In this document: positions 6,611-12,848 of the stretch, piece by piece | How positions within the stretch are numbered: position 1 is the stretch's first letter | Layout: each line of letters opens with the position of its first letter | Assembly: GCA_020048935.1 (NCBI GenBank) | Contig: JAIFLS010000134.1 | Coordinates: 1 to 14,243 of the forward strand | Reading direction: 5' to 3' | Source of the DNA: a bacterium | GTDB taxonomy: Bacteria > Verrucomicrobiota > Kiritimatiellia > UBA8416 | Length of the DNA stretch: 14,243 nt | Translations under genes and position numbers: made by a program | Notes under the pieces: model-generated | What the model was told of the DNA's origin: nothing | The model's input: the letters and a program-made list of their open reading frames with translations, nothing else | The model's database searches: none

Positions 6611-7746
6611 GAAATCCCATCCATAGATGTGCTACTGGATCCACTGGAATCAGCCGGCTTGTTCCTAATCATGGCCCCGACTTGCCGGAGAGTCCTCACG
6701 TCAATGTCGCGCAGCCTGCCGTTGTAATCAGGCCCGACATCGAGCGAGAAAAGGTTGCCGTACTTCACGGCCCCCAGATAATCCCGGTACAGCTTTTCGG
6801 AGGAATGGCACAGGCCATCATGCTCGGGCAGTGAATAGAACCACATTGCCCCACCCTTGTGCTTCGGCAGGATGGGGTACGTGAATTCCGCCAGGAGGTA
6901 GTTTCCCGCCACCGTCTCCCGCATATGCGGCCCTGCCGCCGTCTGATCCTCCAGCGGGCCGGGCCAGCCATCCTCACCCAGGCGGATGTCCGCATCGATC
7001 TGGTCGCCGTGATTGAAACCCACAAAACAGCCGGGCTGCAGGGCCTTGCAGTGGGCGACAAATTCAGCATGACTCAGACCGCCGGTGCCGGCGGCGTGAT
7101 CGACCCAGAGGTACTCGACCGGACCGTAGTTGCCCAGAAGTTCGGTGAGTTGTGCCTTTTCTCTCGCGGCATCCTGCCCCGAGCCGTCTAGCGCTCCATC
7201 CCTGGCTCCGGGCCAGGTCCAGTCGCCCTCGGAAAAATACAGCGCGAGCCTAATGCCGTACCGGTCGCAACTCCCGCGCAATTCCGCCAGTACATCCCGC
7301 CCCAAGGGCGCCTTGGTGATCTTGCGATCCGTGGTTTCCGTGTCCCAGAGACAAAACCCGTCGTGGTGTTTCGCCAGGAACAGGATGTAGCCCATGCCCG
7401 CCTCTTTGGCGGTGCGCGCCCACTGGTCCGTGTCGATATCGTCCGCCCTGAAAAATGAGACGTCCGCAACCCCCGAAGTCCACTCCTTGCCGGAGAAGGT
7501 ACTGAAGCTCCAGCAGATGAACATCCCCCACCGGAGACGCTTGAGGTCCTCCGCGCGCCGCATCATGTCGAGCGACGGGATTATTGCCGGAAGAACTACC
7601 GCCGCCGCATCAGCCATTGCGGGCAGGGTGTGGGGCACAGTTTGTTGATGGTCAACGCGCGTGTCGACCAAGGCTTCTTCGGCCGGCACATTAACGCGAT
7701 TCTGTTTCTTGTCTTCCTCGTTCTTCATATCGCCTTGTTCTTCCAC
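6607..7746 (-). CDS. GH29-like alpha-L-fucosidase superfamily protein, divergent
   Basis: The (beta/alpha)8 barrel of GH29 retaining alpha-L-fucosidases is recognisable from RWGMFICWSFSTFSGKEW (residues 72-89), FLAKHHDGFCLWDTETTDRK (123-142), LGRDVLAELRGSC, ALYFSEGDWTWPG and VEYLWVDHAAG (210-220). Asp216 sits where the catalytic nucleophile lies. Unlike the classical HWG motif, position 78 is Cys (ICWS), so this belongs to a divergent subgroup and its activity is uncertain. At about 380 aa it lacks the C-terminal beta-sandwich of long GH29 enzymes. The longest frame begins at GTG 7746. An ATG at 7728 overlaps the stop of an 11-codon ORF (7760-7725) in an ATGA arrangement and may be the true start. 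An ATG at 7617 is closer to where homologous sequence seems to begin but has no ribosome binding site. No signal peptide. It follows the EamA gene by 30 nt. Confidence 0.8.
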   Translation of the reverse strand: MEEQGDMKNEEDKKQNRVNVPAEEALVDTRVDHQQTVPHTLPAMADAAAVVLPAIIPSLDMMRRAEDLKRLRWGMFICWSFSTFSGKEWTSGVADVSFFRADDIDTDQWARTAKEAGMGYILFLAKHHDGFCLWDTETTDRKITKAPLGRDVLAELRGSCDRYGIRLALYFSEGDWTWPGARDGALDGSGQDAAREKAQLTELLGNYGPVEYLWVDHAAGTGGLSHAEFVAHCKALQPGCFVGFNHGDQIDADIRLGEDGWPGPLEDQTAAGPHMRETVAGNYLLAEFTYPILPKHKGGAMWFYSLPEHDGLCHSSEKLYRDYLGAVKYGNLFSLDVGPDYNGRLRDIDVRTLRQVGAMIRNKPADSSGSSSTSMDGIS

Positions 7747-7776
7747 TCTTCATAATTCATCAGTCCTCTTTATAAA

Positions 7777-8694
7777 CTAATTCAGCATGATTGCACCACC
7801 ACAAGTCAACAGGACGAAGAACACCTTACGTAAAGAAAAGGGTTCACGCCCGAGACTCAGGGCAATCAGGACAGCAAAGACCGGCGACAGCGAGGATAGC
7901 GCACTGACCGTCACCAGGGAGCCCTTGGTCATGGCATACACATAGGCGGCAAATCCGACGGTTTCGATCGACAGGATCCAGGCCAGCGATTTCATATCCT
8001 TGAGCGGCATGACAATCCGTTCACGTTTAACCCCGGACAGCATGGCCAAGGAGGGCGCAATCACGAGCGCCAATGACATCCGGACCGTATTGGCAACACC
8101 GATATTCACACCGCTTCCGCCGTAGCGGATCCCGAAAATGGCCAGTGCAAAAAGGATGGAGGCCAGCAGCGCAATGGCGATACCCACCAGACCACCGAAA
8201 CTCAACAGGGATACTCCCGGTTTGCTTTCAGGTTGGTGTGCCTGGGTTTCGGACAAGTAGATAAGGGCCGCCACCCCGGTCAGCACCATGGCAAGTCCGG
8301 CCCCCTGGACCCAACGGAGAGCCCCCCCTTGGAAGAGCAACCACAACGCCGTCCAAAGCGGATAAAGCCCGGCAATGGTCAAGGAGGTGGGCACCCCGAT
8401 GCGCCGGGACGCCAGCAGCAGCAGACCGTCCGCACAGCCCTGGCTTCCTACCGAGGCAACGGCCAGCCACCCGATGGATTTCCAGGTCAGATCGGAAAAG
8501 CCGCCCGCACTCCCGGGATGGGCAAGCTCCAGAACCAGCGCCCAGCCAAGGAACAGGGGCAGCGCAAAGCCGGCCCGCAGAACACTGACCGCCGCCCAGG
8601 AATATCGCTGGGAAACGGGGGTATACACGCTGGTGCCCAGCGCATAGCCAAAAGCGGCATAAAGGGCACAGAACGAAGGAAAAACACTAATCAT
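7777..8694 (-). CDS. EamA/DMT-family transporter, about 10 transmembrane segments
   Basis: The 305-aa hydrophobic protein has two repeated halves (about 1-148 and 165-305), the layout of drug/metabolite-superfamily EamA permeases. Each half ends in the family pattern: GLYPLWTALWLLFQGGALRW in the first and LSSLSPVFAVLIALSLGREP in the second, followed by FSLRKVFFVLLTCGGAIM. Characterised members mostly export amino acids, sugars or other small metabolites across the inner membrane, some import. Its ATG overlaps the dehydrogenase stop by one base (TAATG), so it is made together with the dehydrogenase and aminotransferase. The most economical reading is that it moves the product or substrate of those two enzymes, but the cargo cannot be read from sequence. 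Confidence 0.85.
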   Translation of the reverse strand: MISVFPSFCALYAAFGYALGTSVYTPVSQRYSWAAVSVLRAGFALPLFLGWALVLELAHPGSAGGFSDLTWKSIGWLAVASVGSQGCADGLLLLASRRIGVPTSLTIAGLYPLWTALWLLFQGGALRWVQGAGLAMVLTGVAALIYLSETQAHQPESKPGVSLLSFGGLVGIAIALLASILFALAIFGIRYGGSGVNIGVANTVRMSLALVIAPSLAMLSGVKRERIVMPLKDMKSLAWILSIETVGFAAYVYAMTKGSLVTVSALSSLSPVFAVLIALSLGREPFSLRKVFFVLLTCGGAIMLN

Positions 8695-9635
8695 TAGACA
8701 CCTGCCACCACTCGGTTGACGACATTCACCGGATTCCCTGCCAGGCAGGACTCGATATTACGGACCAGTTCTTCACCCAGCCGCTGGTAGGCCTCGGTCG
8801 TATTGTAGGCATTATACGGCGACAGGATGACATTGGGCAATTGCCCCAGCGCCGCCATGATGTCAGCCGGCACGGACACCAGCGGGTGATCCCCGAACAC
8901 GTCCAACGCCAGGCCGGCCAGGGGCTTTTCGCGCATCCGCTTCAACAAGGCGAGCTCGTCGACCACACTGCCCCGCGCAGTGTTGATGAGGAATGCCTCA
9001 TTCTTAATCAGATTCAGCCTGCGCTCATCAATCAAGCCACGGGTCGAAGGCATCAGTGGCACATGGATCGTGATGACATCCGACGTAGCCAGCAGAGCGT
9101 CCAGCTGCTCGCTGGTGTGGTCCCTGTCCAACCACTGGACCCGCATACCGATCGCCTCGGCCAGTGCGGCCACCCGTTTGCCGATATTGCCTAAACCGAT
9201 GATACCTAGTTGCCGCCCCCGCAATTCGGCATTCATGAACACGCCGCACTTCCAGGGGTGCGTCTCGATATAGCGCTGACCATCGACGAGGTGCTTGGCC
9301 AAGGCAAACATGAAGGCCATGACATGTTCCGCCACGGCTGCCACATTATAGGTCGGGCAATTCAAAACCTTGATATTGCGTTTAGACGCCGCGGCGACAT
9401 CGATCCAGTCATAGCCCACACCGGGCGAAATGATGTATTGCAGACGGGGGCAGCCTTCCATCATCTTACCGGTGAACGCCGTCCAACTGGCCGTGCAGAT
9501 CTGCGCATCGGCCACGCGGCGCTGGAACTCATCCGGGTCGGGACGGTCGTTAAACACCTCTACCTTGATCCTGGAATGAATGGCCGCCCAGGTTTGACTG
9601 GAAAAGTCCAACTGATCGGGAATCACTATATTCAT
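8694..9635 (-). CDS. D-isomer-specific 2-hydroxyacid dehydrogenase family protein with altered catalytic residues
   Basis: At 313 aa this is normal length for the family, which interconverts 2-keto acids and D-2-hydroxy acids using NAD(P)H. The Rossmann motif GLGNIG is at residues 147-152, with the acidic residue expected for NAD preference at Asp170 (VQWLDRD). The substrate-binding Arg is Arg221 (INTARGSVVDE). The catalytic Glu-His pair is not conserved. The '.DVF..EP' Glu position is His250 (LDVFGDHP), and the 'SPHNA' His position is Tyr274 (LSPYNAYNT). The rest of the fold is intact, including the C-terminal GEELVRNIESCLAGNPVNVV. It may use a different acid/base, act on an unusual substrate, or be a catalytically dead paralogue. 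Its start overlaps the aminotransferase stop (ATGA), and its stop overlaps the transporter start. Confidence 0.85.
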   Translation of the reverse strand: MNIVIPDQLDFSSQTWAAIHSRIKVEVFNDRPDPDEFQRRVADAQICTASWTAFTGKMMEGCPRLQYIISPGVGYDWIDVAAASKRNIKVLNCPTYNVAAVAEHVMAFMFALAKHLVDGQRYIETHPWKCGVFMNAELRGRQLGIIGLGNIGKRVAALAEAIGMRVQWLDRDHTSEQLDALLATSDVITIHVPLMPSTRGLIDERRLNLIKNEAFLINTARGSVVDELALLKRMREKPLAGLALDVFGDHPLVSVPADIMAALGQLPNVILSPYNAYNTTEAYQRLGEELVRNIESCLAGNPVNVVNRVVAGV

Positions 9636-10765
9636 GGATTGAGCTCCGTAAAATCCTTGACGGCCTGTACAAAGTTCCCGACATGGGCCTCGTCCGGCAC
9701 CGAAGGGCGCAGCGTGTTTTCCAACACCCCGCCGCTCAGCGCCCGCACGGCAAACCCTCCCTTTTCAAGCAGGTACTTCGCCAGCGCTGGCCCTTTCGGA
9801 TGCCGCATGAGGATAAAGTTGGTGCAGGTGGGAAACACCTCAATACCCTTGATTTCCTTTAACCGGGCCACCCAATCGGCCTTGATGCGCATGGTTTCAG
9901 AAACGCGGCGGCGCATGCTGTCAGTCTGTTCGGTCAGCATCCACTCCCCCAGATACTGCGAAATAATCGACATCCGGTAAGTCCGGACCTTGGCCAAATT
10001 ATAAATAATATCAGGATGGGCCACAATCGCGCCAACCCGCAACCCCGCCGCGCCAAAGGCCTTGGACATGGTCCGGAGCACGATCAGGTTGGGGAACTTC
10101 GGGGTTTCCTGCACGAAAGACGGCACGCCCATGGCTTCGGCAAACTCCTGGTACGCCTCGTCGATGATCACCGTCCCCTGGTAGATATCCAAGAACTCCT
10201 TGATCCAGGCGGCGGGGAGTACGGAACCGGTCGGATTGTTCGGATTGCAGATGATGGCGATATCAGAATCCATGACCGCCGGGGCAAACAGCGCCTGCCG
10301 CATTCTCGCATCATATCCGTCAGAGGGCAACGGCATGGCATACGGAACACCGGTCGCGCTGAAAAGGGAAATACATTTCTCAAAGAGGTAGTAACTGGGC
10401 GAGGGATAGGCGATGCGCTTGTTTTCGGTAAAACAGGCCAGCGCGAGCATCAGAATGGATTCACTGGAACCCGAGGTGATCTCCACATCCTGGTGCGGCA
10501 CGCCCAGGTAGTCGGCATAGGCCTGGATCAATCCGACCGGGTTGACTTCACCATACCAGTGCAGGCTTCGCCTTTCCTTGAGCAGCTTGCGCACCCGCTC
10601 GGCAAACAGATCCGCAAAGCCATCGTCGTGCGCCAATCCCTCATTGAGATACAACCGAACCACGTCCGTGTGATCGGTTGGATCAAATGGTTCAAGATGC
10701 TGCAGGCCCTTGCGGAAAAGTGTTTCTTGATTCGTCATTCCATTCTTCTTTCCATCGTTACTCAC
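9632..10765 (-). CDS. HisC-like PLP-dependent class I/II aminotransferase
   Basis: At 377 aa this is a fold-type I aminotransferase resembling histidinol-phosphate aminotransferase and threonine-phosphate decarboxylase. Visible motifs are TSGSSESI (98-105, cofactor phosphate loop), NPNNPTG (174-180), IDEAYQEF (201-208) with Asp202 pairing with the PLP ring nitrogen, and TMSKAFGAAGLRVG (232-245) with Lys235 as the PLP lysine. Arg353 (LRPSVP) is the likely carboxylate-binding Arg. No other his genes are nearby, so a histidine role is unlikely. Coupling to a 2-hydroxyacid dehydrogenase and a transporter suggests an amino acid / 2-keto acid / hydroxy acid conversion. The longest frame starts at GTG 10765 with TAAGG about 7 nt upstream. 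ATG 10738 (MTNQETLFRKG) is also plausible. A promoter candidate lies about 100 nt upstream. Confidence 0.85.
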   Translation of the reverse strand: MSNDGKKNGMTNQETLFRKGLQHLEPFDPTDHTDVVRLYLNEGLAHDDGFADLFAERVRKLLKERRSLHWYGEVNPVGLIQAYADYLGVPHQDVEITSGSSESILMLALACFTENKRIAYPSPSYYLFEKCISLFSATGVPYAMPLPSDGYDARMRQALFAPAVMDSDIAIICNPNNPTGSVLPAAWIKEFLDIYQGTVIIDEAYQEFAEAMGVPSFVQETPKFPNLIVLRTMSKAFGAAGLRVGAIVAHPDIIYNLAKVRTYRMSIISQYLGEWMLTEQTDSMRRRVSETMRIKADWVARLKEIKGIEVFPTCTNFILMRHPKGPALAKYLLEKGGFAVRALSGGVLENTLRPSVPDEAHVGNFVQAVKDFTELNP

Positions 10766-10847
10766 GGCAAACCTTACGCCTAGCCTGTAGTAAATCGACT
10801 CGATTATAGGTGAATCCGCGTTTATTGTCTTTACGGATTTGTAGCAT
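10758..10847 (-). CDS. Short upstream ORF (29 aa) overlapping the aminotransferase start
   Basis: The ATG at 10847 follows AAGGAG but with only one base between, which is poor spacing. The frame reads MLQIRKDNKRGFTYNRVDLL then QARRKVCRE, and its TAA (10760-10758) overlaps the GTG start of the aminotransferase. Eight Lys/Arg make it very basic. It has no run of one amino acid as in attenuator leader peptides. The KRGFT segment faintly recalls prepilin starts, but the hydrophobic stretch that should follow is absent. It may be a translated leader that couples to the aminotransferase, or chance. Confidence 0.2.
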   Translation of the reverse strand: MLQIRKDNKRGFTYNRVDLLQARRKVCRE

Positions 10848-10863
10848 TCTCCTTCTGATGTCG

Positions 10864-10876
10864 CTGATTTAATCAG
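10864..10876. promoter_or_regulatory. Operator-like palindrome overlapping the -10 of the aminotransferase promoter
   Basis: CTGATT-T-AATCAG is a perfect 6-bp inverted repeat around a single central base. It covers the predicted -10 hexamer (10867-10872), a classical position for a repressor operator. No regulator gene is in the window, so the cognate protein is unknown. Confidence 0.35.
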
Positions 10877-10895
10877 GTACCGCGTCGGTTTTCAA
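10867..10895 (-). promoter_or_regulatory. Candidate sigma70-type promoter for the aminotransferase-dehydrogenase-transporter module
   Basis: On the minus strand TTGAAA (10895-10890, 5/6 to consensus) is followed after exactly 17 nt by TTAAAT (10872-10867, 4/6). Transcription would begin near 10860, giving a leader of about 95 nt before GTG 10765. It is the only reasonable candidate I found in this gap. Confidence 0.35.
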
Positions 10896-11073
10896 CGGAT
10901 TTCAATGTTTGTGGAATTCAGGGAACGCACCCGGTTTAGCCGTTAATTGCAGAAGCGCGTAATAACGAGTGAGACGCATATGATTACTGAAAATAGGGTG
11001 TTACGAAGTCTCGGTGTGGTTTGGCAGGCTTGCATGCCGGACACAAGCGAGATCAACTTCCTGGGTTTCTGCG
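10877..11073. other. Gene-free part of the gap upstream of the aminotransferase
   Basis: Beyond the promoter candidate at its right-hand boundary, I see no coding sequence, terminator hairpin with a T-run, or structured RNA. It is the middle of the roughly 340-base space (10766-11101) between the sulfatase remnant and the aminotransferase gene. Confidence 0.4.
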
Positions 11074-11105
11074 GATATTATCAAATCATGATATTATCAA
11101 ATCAT
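11074..11105. repeat. Perfect tandem duplication of a 16-bp AT-rich unit
   Basis: GATATTATCAAATCAT occurs twice back to back (11074-11089 and 11090-11105). The second copy forms TGATA-T-TATCA with the base before it, an 11-bp inverted repeat, and ATCATGAT occurs at the junction. It lies just past the end of the sulfatase remnant. It could be a pair of regulator sites or a slippage duplication. Confidence 0.6.
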
Positions 11106-11514
11106 GACCACCAATAGGAAAAGGATTGAATTTGTAGGCCGGCTGGGCATGGGGCGCTGCGGCCTGTTTCCTTAAAGCGGTTCAGCATGTCGCACAGCCG
11201 GGTCACCGCGTCATCTCGGTCATTCCAAAGGTTGTGCTGTTCAGCGGGATCGACGCTCAGGTCATACAATTGGCCCGGAGAATCAGGTTGTGGATGGGTG
11301 CCGCGGGGCGTCGGTCAGCCGCCGGAATCGGCACAGTCAAAGATGGCCTTCCAGTTGCCCTGTCGCTTGCTAATGCAGGCCGTGTGATAGCCCTGCTTCT
11401 TCAGCAGGGAGGCCACGGTCGGGCGCTCCGGCTCAATCAATGGTGGGGAATACCCGCATCGCCATACCCCATATCGTCAGCCATGATAAAAACGATATTC
11501 GGAAGCGCTGCCAT
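11102..11514 (-). pseudogene. Decayed, internally deleted S1-family sulfatase gene
   Basis: Three sulfatase pieces in order are recognisable on the minus strand. The N-terminus from ATG 11514 reads MAALPNIVFIMADDMGYGDA, the metal-binding Asp-Asp opening of sulfatases, and stops at TGA 11439-11437. About 11436-11315, in another frame, gives EPERPTVASLLKKQGYHTAC followed by ISKRQGNW, equivalent to the 'TVAslLk..GY.T...GKWHlG' segment, ending in TGA. About 11312-11102 encodes RGTHPQPDSPGQLYDLSVDP and AEQHNLWNDRDD, the usual C-terminal '.LYDL..DP.E..NL' region. The formylglycine motif (C-x-P-S-R) and most of the middle are gone: about 410 bases remain of roughly 1400. The start lies 2 nt after the GH29 fucosidase stop, so it was once coupled to it. 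Functional sulfatases remove sulfate esters from glycans. Confidence 0.85.
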
Positions 11515-11516
11515 TC

Positions 11517-12800
11517 TTAGCCTCTGGGATCTACCTCAACCTTGATCACTGGAAGCAGAAGGCCACTGGCCTCTTTTGGAAAGGAGACCCAGGTTCCGCA
11601 ATCGGACGACTGGGTTCTGACGGGTTGACCGCTCTCAAGAATAATGGCACGGGTGACCTTGCTAACCAATCCGTTCACAAAAAGGGCCGTACCGGGCGTC
11701 ACATTCCATAAATGAAGGTACCATAAGGTCGCCTCGCCGGCCTTGCGGATGGTAATCCTCCCCCACTCCACAGTCCCCACCGGACTTGCGGCCGTCCCGT
11801 AGATCGATTCACCATTCACGTCCATCCAGCAGCCAATCTCGCGGAGTCGACGCAGTGCCGCCGGTTGAAATGTCCCGTCCGGCATAGGGCCCACATTGAG
11901 CTGGTAGTTGCCACCGAGGGACGCGTTACCGACAAGATACTTAATCAGTTGCCCGGTGGATTTCCATTCGTAGTCAAGCTTGTGGTACGCCCAGGAATGG
12001 TTAAGGGTGCCCGATGTCTCCCAGGCTTTTTCAAACGTTGTATTGGGATAACAGTTGTCCATCATGGAAAGGTAGTCGCAACGGTCTGATGGTGACTCAA
12101 AATTGATCCGGCTGTTGACGAGACAGGACGAACTACAAGAATGGACCAACCCGATCATCTCTTCCTGTCGCCGGGGTGTCATGTATTCGCTGGAATATTT
12201 TCCCCAGGTGTCGAACCAGAGAAAGGCGGGGTCGTAGCTCTCGATCAGCTCCCTGACCTGGGGCAGACACTTCCCCTGCCAGTAGGCTTCGAACGCTTCT
12301 TGTGAGGGGTGGGTGTATTCCCTCGCGGCAACCTCATCATCGATCTGAACCTCATCCTGATAACTCACGTCCCCGCCAGTTCCATCCCAGTCCATCCAGT
12401 GAGAGTAGTAGAAGCCGAGTTTGATACCGTGTTCGCGGCACGCGGTAGCGAGTTCTCCGAGGATGTCTCGCCCGAATGGCGTGGCGTCAACAACGTTATA
12501 ATCCGACACACGTGTCGGCCAGAGACAGAAGCCGTCGTGGTGCTTGGCTGTGATGAGAAAATACCGCATGCCCGCCTGTTTCGCTGCACGTATCCATTCA
12601 TCCGCATTGAAGCGGGAGGGATTGAACGATTTTGCCAGTTCCCGATACTCGGCGCGGGGCACGGGAACGGAAGCCTGCAACCACTCAGAGTAGCTCTTCC
12701 GGATCTTCTTTCCTTTCCAGACACCAGCAGGTACCGAGTAAAGCCCCCAGTGAATGAACATTCCGAACCGATCGTGTGTAAACCATGTCGTATCAGCCAT
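11517..12800 (-). CDS. GH29 alpha-L-fucosidase
   Basis: At 427 aa with clear GH29 signatures, it should hydrolyse alpha-L-fucosyl linkages with retention. Visible are RFGMFIHWGLYSVPAGVW (residues 11-28, His17 of the HWG motif) and FLITAKHHDGFCLWPT (81-96), then FGRDILGELATACREHGIKL and GFYYSHWMDW. PAFLWFDTWG (191-200) places Asp197 as the catalytic nucleophile. A 'SLGGNYQLNVGPMPDG' segment follows, as in canonical family members. A short C-terminal beta domain follows (about 345-427). It begins at ATG 12800 with GGAG 6 nt upstream and has no signal peptide, so a cytoplasmic or non-classical location is likely. It lies 48 nt after the GH39 gene and directly before the sulfatase remnant, which implies the original pair removed fucose and sulfate from one glycan. 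Confidence 0.92.
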   Translation of the reverse strand: MADTTWFTHDRFGMFIHWGLYSVPAGVWKGKKIRKSYSEWLQASVPVPRAEYRELAKSFNPSRFNADEWIRAAKQAGMRYFLITAKHHDGFCLWPTRVSDYNVVDATPFGRDILGELATACREHGIKLGFYYSHWMDWDGTGGDVSYQDEVQIDDEVAAREYTHPSQEAFEAYWQGKCLPQVRELIESYDPAFLWFDTWGKYSSEYMTPRRQEEMIGLVHSCSSSCLVNSRINFESPSDRCDYLSMMDNCYPNTTFEKAWETSGTLNHSWAYHKLDYEWKSTGQLIKYLVGNASLGGNYQLNVGPMPDGTFQPAALRRLREIGCWMDVNGESIYGTAASPVGTVEWGRITIRKAGEATLWYLHLWNVTPGTALFVNGLVSKVTRAIILESGQPVRTQSSDCGTWVSFPKEASGLLLPVIKVEVDPRG

Positions 12801-12848
12801 ATTATGCTCCAGTAATCACGTCGCCTGAACTTGAATCGCGTCGGTCAT

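Noticed and set aside
6330..6626. 98-codon plus-strand frame in the gap after the GH29-like gene
   Set aside because: The complementary strand carries a recognisable protein remnant; this frame has no domain-like features.
9632..10765. Naming the aminotransferase hisC
   Set aside because: The fold matches HisC-like enzymes but no histidine genes are nearby and this subgroup has many other specificities.
10016..10783. 255-codon plus-strand open frame over the aminotransferase
   Set aside because: Antisense shadow of the PLP enzyme whose motifs (Lys235, NPNNPTG) are clear on the other strand.
10758..10847. Short upstream ORF as a classical attenuator leader peptide or a prepilin start
   Set aside because: No run of a regulatory amino acid, no alternative hairpin pair with a T-run, and no hydrophobic stretch after KRGFT.
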